DNA of 64,000 bases from CAYRHN01 sp964424115 (GTDB lineage: Bacteria > Chloroflexota > Anaerolineae > Anaerolineales > Anaerolineaceae), in assembly GCA_964424115.1 (NCBI GenBank), contig CAYRHN010000007.1, forward strand, positions 1 to 64,000. The letters run 5' to 3'. Position 1 is the stretch's first letter, and every line of letters begins with the position of its first letter. Positions 51,278 to 58,631 of the stretch are shown here, piece by piece. The notes under the pieces are model-generated. The model was not told where the DNA came from, searched no databases, and saw only the letters and a list, made by a program, of their open reading frames with translations. Position numbers and translations under genes: made by a program.

Positions 51278-52096
51278 ATGACAGAATCGCAGCTAAATGC
51301 CACTGCCCGCTGGACTGCAGCTGTTCGTGCCAGAGAGACCCTTCGCGAGGATCGCCTGATCAACGACCCATGGGCCGAGGCCCTGGCGGGAAAAGAAGGC
51401 TTGGATTGGTTCTCCCAACGCCCGGAAGGTGCCGCCGTGCCGATCCTGATTCGCACCCGCTATTTTGATGATTTCTTACAATCCACGCTGTTAAATCAAG
51501 AAATTCATCAGGTAGTATTGATGGCCGCCGGGTTGGATACGCGCGCCTTCCGCCTGGATTGGCCTCCCGGCACGGTGATCTATGAATTGGATCAAGCGCC
51601 GGTGCTGGAATACAAAGAAAAGGTATTGCATACCGCCCGGGCCATTTCCAACTGCGAAAGGCGATGTATTTCTACTGATCTCACCACAACCTGGCAAGAC
51701 AGCCTCCTAAAAGCCGGCTTCGCCCCCGCTCAACCCTCACTCTGGCTACTGGAAGGATTTCTTTTTTACATTCCATCCCTGGATATCGCCCGATTGCTGG
51801 AGGAGGTTTCTGCCCTGACTTCTCCTGGAAGTTGGCTCGGTTTTGATATCATCAATGGTGCCATGCTAAATTCGCCGATCACCAGGCCATGGATCGAAAT
51901 GCAGGCCCAGGCAGGCGCGCCGTGGATCGGCATCCTGGACGATCCGCAAACATTCCTGGCTGGGTTAGGCTGGAAGGCATCCCTCACCCAGGCCGGACAG
52001 CCGGATGCCAGTTACGGACGATGGACAATGCCGATCCTCCCCACCCACATGCCCAACATGCCGCACAACTGGTTTGTCACCGCCAGAAAGGAATAA
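51278..52096 (+). CDS. SAM-dependent methyltransferase (LCMT/PPM1 family)
   Basis: A 272-residue enzyme. TARWTAAVRARETLREDRLI and DPWAEALAG open the protein; VVLMAAGLDTRAFRLDWP binds SAM and VIYELDQAPVLEYKEKVL carries the acidic ribose-binding residue. LWLLEGFLFYIPSLDIARLL is the usual third motif. AAGGAGG precedes the start. Family members methylate carboxylates or small molecules, often in natural-product pathways. Confidence 0.9.
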   Translation: MTESQLNATARWTAAVRARETLREDRLINDPWAEALAGKEGLDWFSQRPEGAAVPILIRTRYFDDFLQSTLLNQEIHQVVLMAAGLDTRAFRLDWPPGTVIYELDQAPVLEYKEKVLHTARAISNCERRCISTDLTTTWQDSLLKAGFAPAQPSLWLLEGFLFYIPSLDIARLLEEVSALTSPGSWLGFDIINGAMLNSPITRPWIEMQAQAGAPWIGILDDPQTFLAGLGWKASLTQAGQPDASYGRWTMPILPTHMPNMPHNWFVTARKE

Positions 52097-52099
52097 GAT

Positions 52100-52948
52100 A
52101 TGTCCAATTCAATTCTCCACGAAACCCTTGCCCAGGAACTAACCCGGCTTTTTAGCGCCTTTTCCGAAGTGGAAGCGGTCGGCGTGGGGGGATCTCTGGC
52201 CAGCGGCGCAGCCGACGCCCAGTCGGATATTGACCTGTATGTTTTCTGCAACCCCCTGGTGCCGCTATCCGCCCGCCAGGATATTGCCACCGGACGCAAG
52301 GTTACCCACGGTGACCTGGGGCTGACCCTCTGGGATGCCGGCGATGAATGGATTGATGGGCTGACCGGTATTGAGGTCGATCTGATCTATTGGTCGCCAA
52401 CCTGGATCGAAGAGCAGTTAAGACGCCTGTGGGTGGATCACCAGCCCAGCCTGGGTTATTCCACCTGCTTCTGGACTACCATGCGCTCTCTGCGGGTGCT
52501 CTACGACCGCCGCGGTTGGCTGGATGGGATTGCCGAACAAGCCCGCCAACCCTATCCGGAAGCGCTCCGTTTGGCAGTGATTGAGAAAAATCACATGGTG
52601 CTGCAACGGGTCATCCCTAGCTACGCCCACCAGATTGAAAAAGTAGCCCGTCGCGGCGACCTGGTCAGCCTCAATCACCGGGTAGCCGCCCTGCTGTCCT
52701 CTTACTTTGATGTTCTTTTTGCCCTCAACCGCGCCCTTCACCCCGGCGAGAAACGCCTCCTCACCTGGGCGCAGACCCTCTGCCCGCTGCGCCCGCCTCA
52801 TATGGTGGAAGAAGTGGAACATGTCCTGAGCGCAACCGCCAACCCCCCAGAACTGCCGGCTCGCGTTCACACCTTGTTGGCTTCGTTGGATGATCTCCTT
52901 CTGCAGCAAGGTTTTGATCCCCAGACCTCAAAGCCATTTATCCCATGA
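52100..52948 (+). CDS. Nucleotidyltransferase-fold protein (DUF4037-like)
   Basis: A 282-residue protein. VGVGGSLASGAADAQSDIDL is the Pol-beta nucleotidyltransferase GS...DxD motif, and GIEVDLIYW supplies the third acidic residue. The C-terminal half is helical. It may adenylylate a small molecule, as aminoglycoside nucleotidyltransferases do, but the substrate cannot be read. Start is three bases after the methyltransferase stop and its end overlaps the GNAT start by four bases. Confidence 0.82.
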   Translation: MSNSILHETLAQELTRLFSAFSEVEAVGVGGSLASGAADAQSDIDLYVFCNPLVPLSARQDIATGRKVTHGDLGLTLWDAGDEWIDGLTGIEVDLIYWSPTWIEEQLRRLWVDHQPSLGYSTCFWTTMRSLRVLYDRRGWLDGIAEQARQPYPEALRLAVIEKNHMVLQRVIPSYAHQIEKVARRGDLVSLNHRVAALLSSYFDVLFALNRALHPGEKRLLTWAQTLCPLRPPHMVEEVEHVLSATANPPELPARVHTLLASLDDLLLQQGFDPQTSKPFIP

Positions 52949-53427
52949 CCATTCCCACCCCTCCTTACCATATCACCACTCCCGCCCTCGGCCAATCTCC
53001 ACGCTGTGCGCCCATCCTGCGCGCCTTGCCAGATTGGTTCGGCATTGAATCTGCCGTTCAGCAATATATCCAGGAGATCGATTGCCTGCCTACACTGCTG
53101 GCATTGCAAGATCAGGTTGACTATCCGCTCGGTTTTCTCACCCTCAAAGCTCATACACCCTATGCAGCCGAGATCTACGTGATGGGCATCCTTCCTCAAT
53201 TGCGCGGGCGCGGCATTGGGCGCGCGCTGGTGGAAGCATCTGCCAATCATCTGCGCGGCCAGGGGATAGAGTATTTGCAGGTCAAGACCCTTGGCCCTTC
53301 GCGCGAAGATGCCGGTTATGCAGCCACGCGCGCCTTCTACCAGGCGATTGGATTCCGTCCTCTGGAAGAATTGAAACAGCTCTGGGACGCGGATAATCCC
53401 TGCCTGATCCTGATACAACGCCTGTGA
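52945..53427 (+). CDS. GNAT-family N-acetyltransferase
   Basis: A 160-residue enzyme. AAEIYVMGILPQLRGRGIGR carries the acetyl-CoA pyrophosphate loop (QxxGxG-type) and TRAFYQAIGFRPLEE is motif B. It is linked to both neighbours by four-base overlaps (ATGA and GTGA), so its product is made together with the nucleotidyltransferase and kinase-like proteins. Confidence 0.9.
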   Translation: MTIPTPPYHITTPALGQSPRCAPILRALPDWFGIESAVQQYIQEIDCLPTLLALQDQVDYPLGFLTLKAHTPYAAEIYVMGILPQLRGRGIGRALVEASANHLRGQGIEYLQVKTLGPSREDAGYAATRAFYQAIGFRPLEELKQLWDADNPCLILIQRL

Positions 53428-54479
53428 ACCAGAATATTGCCCGCCTCTTCTCCCCGGCCGTTCTTGCCCAGGCCTTGCAGCGCTTTGGATTATCCGATCC
53501 GCGCAATCTGGAAGGTTTTGATTCTTACGTGTATGAATGCCGGCATCCGCAGGGCGTCTTTGTGCTCAAGATCAGCCATACCCTGCGCCAGTCGCAGGCC
53601 GAACTGGAAGGCGAGCTGGATTTCACCGCCTACCTGGCTCGCAGCGGTGCGCCCGTGGTCCACCCCTTGCTTTCCAAACAACAAAAGCTGGTAGAAGCCA
53701 TTCCCGACAGGATGGACGGGCACTTCCTTGCCTTTGCCTGCCAGAAAGCCCCCGGCGAGGTGCTCCCCGACGAAGACCAGATCAACTTGCCCCCTGCCCA
53801 GTTGGAAGATCTCTTCCGCCGCTGGGGAAAATTGGCGGGGCAACTGCACCGCCTGGCCAAGGATTATCTTCCACCCAGCCCCGCCCAGCGGCGAATTCAA
53901 TGGTACGAAGAAAAAGAGATCTGGGGCTATCAACACATCTTGCCGCCTGAACAGACTCTGGTGCGCGAAAAGATCACTGCGCTCTACCAGCGTTTGCGGG
54001 CTCTGCCAACGGACGCCGACAGCTACGGCCTGATCCACTGCGATCTGCATCACGGTAATTTCTCAGTCGATGAAAACGGCCGCCTGACCGTCTTCGACTT
54101 CGGCAGCTGCCTGTACGGCTGGTTTGCTCTGGATATTGCCATCGCCCTCTATTATGCCCTCCCTTCCCCGCCGGCTCGCCGCCAGGAACGCCGCGAATTT
54201 GCCCCTTATTTTATGGAACATTTCATGAACGGTTACGAGGCTGAAAATCACCTCGACCCGGCTTGGTTCGCACATTTTCCCGACCTGCTAAAATACGATG
54301 AGGTCTGCAGCTATATCCTCTATTTCCACCATTGGGATATGCAAAATCTCACTGACCACCGCAAAGCTATCTTGCAGCGGTATCGTGAGGCAATTGAACA
54401 AGATATCCCGGTGGTTGACCCGGATCTGTTTACAGCCCGATTTGGCGGATCAGATTGGACCACACATCCGTCATATTGA
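53424..54479 (+). CDS. Aminoglycoside phosphotransferase-like kinase
   Basis: A 351-residue protein with GTG start. FDSYVYECRHPQGVFVLKIS is the nucleotide-binding N-lobe, LIHCDLHHGNFSVDENG holds the catalytic Asp, and VFDFGSCLYGWFALDIAIAL the metal-binding Asp. The fold includes antibiotic kinases, homoserine kinase and spore-coat CotS-type proteins. Its 3' end overlaps the convergent UbiA gene by 50 bases. Confidence 0.88.
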   Translation: MNQNIARLFSPAVLAQALQRFGLSDPRNLEGFDSYVYECRHPQGVFVLKISHTLRQSQAELEGELDFTAYLARSGAPVVHPLLSKQQKLVEAIPDRMDGHFLAFACQKAPGEVLPDEDQINLPPAQLEDLFRRWGKLAGQLHRLAKDYLPPSPAQRRIQWYEEKEIWGYQHILPPEQTLVREKITALYQRLRALPTDADSYGLIHCDLHHGNFSVDENGRLTVFDFGSCLYGWFALDIAIALYYALPSPPARRQERREFAPYFMEHFMNGYEAENHLDPAWFAHFPDLLKYDEVCSYILYFHHWDMQNLTDHRKAILQRYREAIEQDIPVVDPDLFTARFGGSDWTTHPSY

Positions 54480-55365
54480 GCGTTTGCAACGCCCATGGTC
54501 CAACCAGTTGCAGCAGCAAGCCAAAAGCGGTTGCGATCTCAAAAGGTTTCTGGAAATTCATTTGCACTTCAATGGAGGACTTCTCACCCCGGCGGTAGCG
54601 CCGCAGCGTCCGGTAATTGAAGATTAATGAAAGAATGGCGATCACGATAAACACCCATAGCGGTGTGATGCGGAATACAAAGAAAGTCATCACCCCGCCA
54701 ATGATCCCCAGCGCCAGCATCGTAAACATCAACACTGTGGTCCACTTCCGGCCCAGGTAGCAGCCGGTATGGTTCAAGCCCGCTGCCATATCTCCCTCCA
54801 GATCGCGCACTTCGTTAAATAATTCCCCATACAGGCTGATGCACACCACAAACTGGAATGGGAAGAACCAGCGCAGGAATTCCGACTCGCCGAAGGAAAA
54901 ATAGCCGGTTAAGAATTGGAAACCCGCCAGCATCATTCCGTGCGAGAGCAGGTCCACCAACGGCTTAGATTTCCAGCGGATCGGTTCCCAGGAATAGAAA
55001 AGCCCAAACACAAGGGACAAAATCCCAAGGATGAAAGGCCAGGTGCCCAACAACGCAAACAGGAGCGCGCTAAAAGCCGCCACCACAAACGATGCCTTCC
55101 AGGCCAGGGGCTTGGAAACATGCATGGCCGAGACCGGATTGCGGTTCACTTTATTCGGATTGAGCGCATCGTCCTCCGCATCCTCAATATCATTGACCAT
55201 GAAGGCAAACGCCACCGATAACCAGTTAGCCACCAGCACCCCCACCAGCCTCCATCCAAATTCGCCGTTGCCAGAGATCACCCCCAACAAGGTTGTGATG
55301 ATCACAAAGAACAAATACTCCTTAAAACGACTTAAACGTATTAATCCGTCGATACGACGTTTCAT
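54430..55365 (-). CDS. UbiA-family prenyltransferase
   Basis: A 311-residue protein with about nine membrane helices. FMVNDIEDAEDDALNP and LFNEVRDLEGDMAAGL are the two aspartate-rich motifs that bind the prenyl diphosphate through magnesium. GGAGAG precedes the start. The acceptor is unknown: quinone precursors, haem, or homogentisate as in tocopherol synthesis. The gene across the divergent gap encodes a tocopherol-cyclase-like protein. Confidence 0.88.
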   Translation of the reverse strand: MKRRIDGLIRLSRFKEYLFFVIITTLLGVISGNGEFGWRLVGVLVANWLSVAFAFMVNDIEDAEDDALNPNKVNRNPVSAMHVSKPLAWKASFVVAAFSALLFALLGTWPFILGILSLVFGLFYSWEPIRWKSKPLVDLLSHGMMLAGFQFLTGYFSFGESEFLRWFFPFQFVVCISLYGELFNEVRDLEGDMAAGLNHTGCYLGRKWTTVLMFTMLALGIIGGVMTFFVFRITPLWVFIVIAILSLIFNYRTLRRYRRGEKSSIEVQMNFQKPFEIATAFGLLLQLVGPWALQTLNMTDVWSNLIRQIGL

Positions 55366-55523
55366 CGGAATCTCTCCTGCAAGGATTTATAATTTTAACC
55401 CTGAGCGGGGTTCGGGGTTGCTCTCTCTAATGCCCCGTTATTATAATCGACATTCGCTTGATTGGGAAATATACCCCAATCGCCAATTCTTCTCAAAAGC
55501 ACCTCAGAATTCTAGAGCTATAC

Positions 55524-55529
55524 TATAAT
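55524..55529 (+). promoter_or_regulatory. Candidate -10 for the cyclase-like gene
   Basis: TATAAT lies about 100 bases upstream of the start codon; the -35 is poor. The transcript would pass through a hairpin with a T run at 55547-55582. Confidence 0.4.
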
Positions 55530-55546
55530 TATCTTGATATAAAAAC

Positions 55547-55582
55547 CAGGATAAGAGAATTCCTTCCTTATCCTGAGGTTTT
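55547..55582 (+). terminator. Attenuator-like hairpin in the cyclase-like gene leader
   Basis: CAGGATAAG (55547-55555) pairs with CTTATCCTG (55567-55575), followed by AGGTTTTT. It lies between the predicted promoter and the coding region. A second small stem, CAGGCC-TTT-GGCCTG, directly precedes the GGAGG ribosome binding site. The 55366-55626 gap holds nothing else that I recognise. Confidence 0.45.
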
Positions 55583-55626
55583 TGGAATTTATCTTTTGAA
55601 CAGGCCTTTGGCCTGGAGGATCTGCG

Positions 55627-56760
55627 ATGAGCGAAAAAAACAGCTATATGCTCGAGAGGAACTTGCTCAAGCGTGGTTACGATTGGTGGCGGCATCTGGT
55701 GATTGCCGAACACCGCCGCTCCGGGGAAAAACAGCCCTTTTCCTTTGAATATTTTGTGATCAATCCCAACCTGGGGGGACCATTACCCATCACCGGTCAA
55801 TTGCCTGAGAATCATGCCATGGGCGTCAAACCTACCTACGCCATGCTGCGAGTCACCACCTGGCAGCCTGGCAACCTGGTGCAAGTCAATAATCTCTTTG
55901 GCATCAATGATTTTCGCTACCAGTATGAACCCATGCGCATCAGCATATCCTCCTCCTCGTGCAACGAAACCGAATTAAAAGGTTCGGCAACCATGACCGA
56001 ACAACAAGTGCAGGCCCATCCCGATTGGTTCTCGGATGCGGGCCGGTTTAGTTGGGATTTGCAGATGAAGAAAATGGTGACTTACGATGTAGGCGGGCCT
56101 TTTACCACCAAGCGTGCCCAGCGAATCAACCCATTTCCCACATCCTGGCATGTAGACGGCATGTATACCCGCTACGAAGGCTCGATCTCCTTCAACGGCG
56201 AAGATTATGAGGTTACCAAGAACAGTCTGCCGGGTTACCAGGATAAGATATGGGGCAGCGATTATCTGGATACCTGGGCCTGGTTGACCTGTACCCAGCT
56301 CACCAGCCGTATGACTAACCAGACTTACCCGCTCACCAGTCTCACGGTGGGCGGTATGCACCCTGTAATCATGGGAAAACATCTCTTCAACCGCCCGGTC
56401 ATTGCCTTTTACTATAAAGGCGAACGCTTTGATTACAATCCCTCCAAATTCTGGCAGCTTTCTGAACAGAAATACATCTTCCGCCAGGATGAAAAGAAGG
56501 TTGAATGGGTCATCGTGGCCGTTAATTATAATTCCAAGATCCAGATCGAATTTAGCTGTCCAAAGAGCCTGATGAAGAAAGTCTATTATGAAAATCCGGA
56601 CGGCAATGTCAAATTTCCCGAGCTTTGGAGCACCGGCTGGGCTTCTGGAACCGTAACCCTTTACCGGGGGCGGCCAAACAACTACCAGCTGGTGGATGCA
56701 TTTGGAGGAGAACTCGGATTCGGCATGTACGGCGAATTGCCGCCTGCACCGCAGCAATAG
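55627..56760 (+). CDS. Tocopherol cyclase-like lipocalin-fold protein
   Basis: A 377-residue soluble protein without signal peptide. FEYFVINPNLGG, SWHVDGMYTRYEGSISFNGE and especially GYQDKIWGSDYLDTWAWLTC, which aligns with the YxKNWG...WFW.QCN region of plant VTE1, suggest the tocopherol cyclase family; the CrtC/AttH hydratase-like group is the nearest alternative. Such enzymes act on prenylated lipids by protonation and ring closure or hydration. Its divergent neighbour is a UbiA prenyltransferase. Confidence 0.75.
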   Translation: MSEKNSYMLERNLLKRGYDWWRHLVIAEHRRSGEKQPFSFEYFVINPNLGGPLPITGQLPENHAMGVKPTYAMLRVTTWQPGNLVQVNNLFGINDFRYQYEPMRISISSSSCNETELKGSATMTEQQVQAHPDWFSDAGRFSWDLQMKKMVTYDVGGPFTTKRAQRINPFPTSWHVDGMYTRYEGSISFNGEDYEVTKNSLPGYQDKIWGSDYLDTWAWLTCTQLTSRMTNQTYPLTSLTVGGMHPVIMGKHLFNRPVIAFYYKGERFDYNPSKFWQLSEQKYIFRQDEKKVEWVIVAVNYNSKIQIEFSCPKSLMKKVYYENPDGNVKFPELWSTGWASGTVTLYRGRPNNYQLVDAFGGELGFGMYGELPPAPQQ

Positions 56761-56775
56761 GAGAAGGAAAGAACC

Positions 56776-57432
56776 ATGCTCACGTTTATCGACTTTGTTC
56801 AGAGGGGAGATCAAAAATCGGTTGCCAGGGCCATTGAGCATAATCCTGCCCTGGTTAATGCCCGCAACGAGGGCGGTGTCTCGGCCGTGCTCCTGGCGCT
56901 GTATTACGGCCACCCCAGGCTGGCCAAATACCTGAGCAGCCTGCGGGAACTGGATGTTTTTGAGGCAGCCGCCCTGGGTAACACCGCCCGTCTGGAAGAA
57001 CTGCTTGCCAAGGATCCGGAAGCAGCCAATGCCTTCTCCGCGGACGGCTACCACCCCTTGGGATTGGCCGCATTCTTTGGACAGTTCCATGCTGCGCAAA
57101 CCCTGATCAATTCCGGCGCGCAAGTTAATTTTGCCAGCCGCAATCCCATGCAAGTCACTGCCTTACATTCCGCTTCTGCTAGAAAGCACACCCGCGTCGC
57201 CCGCTTGCTCCTGGAGAACGGCGCCGATGTCAACGCTCGCCAAGCCGGTGGATTCACGCCCCTGCATGCAGCAGTTCAAAACAAACAGGAAGACATGCTG
57301 CGCTTGCTCCTCGAATCCGGAGCGGAACCGCTGGCACGTAACGCCAGGGGCGAAACCCCCGTGGATATGGCGCGCCAGGCCGGTGATGAAAATATCCTCA
57401 ATCTCTTGTTGGAAGGGATGGAAGAAGATTAA
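56776..57432 (+). CDS. Ankyrin-repeat protein
   Basis: A 218-residue protein of about five to six ankyrin repeats, for instance DGYHPLGLAAFFGQFHAAQT, THTRVARLLLENGADVNAR-like RKHTRVARLLLENGADVNAR and GGFTPLHAAVQNKQEDMLRL. No signal peptide. It is a protein-binding scaffold, probably co-transcribed with the cyclase-like gene 15 bases upstream. Confidence 0.88.
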   Translation: MLTFIDFVQRGDQKSVARAIEHNPALVNARNEGGVSAVLLALYYGHPRLAKYLSSLRELDVFEAAALGNTARLEELLAKDPEAANAFSADGYHPLGLAAFFGQFHAAQTLINSGAQVNFASRNPMQVTALHSASARKHTRVARLLLENGADVNARQAGGFTPLHAAVQNKQEDMLRLLLESGAEPLARNARGETPVDMARQAGDENILNLLLEGMEED

Positions 57433-57438
57433 AAAAAA

Positions 57439-57470
57439 GCTGTGGGCGGAAAACCGCCCACAGCCTTTTT
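57439..57470. terminator. Bidirectional terminator
   Basis: GCTGTGGGCGG (57439-57449) and CCGCCCACAGC (57454-57464) pair around AAAA, with an A run before and a T run after. It separates the ankyrin gene from the convergent SPFH gene. Confidence 0.9.
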
Positions 57471-57477
57471 AACACGG

Positions 57478-58563
57478 TTACTGCGGATTGGTTGGGGTGG
57501 TGGTGGTCACCGTTGGCAATGCGTTGCCAAAGATCAAATTGGGGAAGACGCCCTCGGGGGTGAAGATCACCTTGTCGGTTTCGCGCAGTGCGCTGGCATT
57601 TGCCTGGGCAATGATCCAGGTCATGTAGTTAGAATTTTCGGTCAGCAGCGTAGCCTTGGCAATCTCAGAAGCCAGGTCGATCTGTGCATTCACTTTTGCG
57701 ATCTCCAGCTGAACCTTCTGCAATTCCAATTGCTTTTGGGCATTAGTCTGCTGTGCTTCGATCACTGCGATCTGCGCTTCCAATTTCTGCCGTTCCAGGT
57801 CGGCCAGGACCGTTTCCTGTCGGGCAGTCTCCTGTTTGGCCGACTGCTGGACGCGGATTTCACCTTCCTGGGCTGCCTGCTTGGCAGCAGCTTCCTGTTT
57901 AGCACGCTCAGCATCCTGGCGGGCTTTCTCCGTCATCAATCGGCTCTGCACAATTGCGTCCAGCGAGGCCTGCACTTCCGCAGAAATGATGATCTGCGGC
58001 ACTGCCACATTCTGGATATCCAGCCCAACCTGTTCGGCAAGCGCGCTTAATTCTTCGTCGATACATTCTCTCAATGCATCGCGCCCGGAACCGATCACCG
58101 CCTGGTCGAATGTGCGGTCGCCCACACACACCTTCATGGATTGCAGTGCAAAAGAATCGATGCGCGTGCGCAGCGCATCATCATTAATATATAATTCACG
58201 GTATTGATCCCATTTACTGCGGATCACATCCCCCCTACCGATATCCGGCCGGAAAGCATCCGCCGTCACCTGCAGGCCAACGCGCTGCTTATCCGAGGTG
58301 ATCAGCTCCGGATCGGTCACATCGATCGACACCGCCGAAACCTTGACCGGGATCAACTGTGTGTACAGGCCAAAATCACTATAAACACCTGGGCCGACCA
58401 CACTGGTGATCTGCCCACTCTTGATCTGTACAGCCACATATCCCGGATCCACCTTGACGAACAAATAGAATAACTGCAAAGAGGAAATCGCGACCACGAT
58501 TCCTATGATCAACAGGAAAACGATCACTGCTATCACAACGCCACGGGTAGTTCTCTCGTTCAT
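57478..58563 (-). CDS. SPFH/prohibitin-family membrane protein
   Basis: A 361-residue protein from MNERTTRGVVIAVIVFLLI behind an AAGGAG site. One N-terminal membrane anchor is followed by the band-7 domain (YVAVQIKSGQITSVVGPGVY) and a long Ala/Gln/Glu-rich coiled coil from about residue 215 to 305 (AERAKQEAAAKQAAQ). Such proteins form ring or raft scaffolds in the membrane. The C-terminus is a short Thr/Pro tail. Confidence 0.88.
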   Translation of the reverse strand: MNERTTRGVVIAVIVFLLIIGIVVAISSLQLFYLFVKVDPGYVAVQIKSGQITSVVGPGVYSDFGLYTQLIPVKVSAVSIDVTDPELITSDKQRVGLQVTADAFRPDIGRGDVIRSKWDQYRELYINDDALRTRIDSFALQSMKVCVGDRTFDQAVIGSGRDALRECIDEELSALAEQVGLDIQNVAVPQIIISAEVQASLDAIVQSRLMTEKARQDAERAKQEAAAKQAAQEGEIRVQQSAKQETARQETVLADLERQKLEAQIAVIEAQQTNAQKQLELQKVQLEIAKVNAQIDLASEIAKATLLTENSNYMTWIIAQANASALRETDKVIFTPEGVFPNLIFGNALPTVTTTTPTNPQ

Positions 58564-58631
58564 TCGGAAACTCCTTTTATAATTCTTTCTGAAATACATT
58601 GATTGGATCTAATTTTACCTGATTTTGGATC

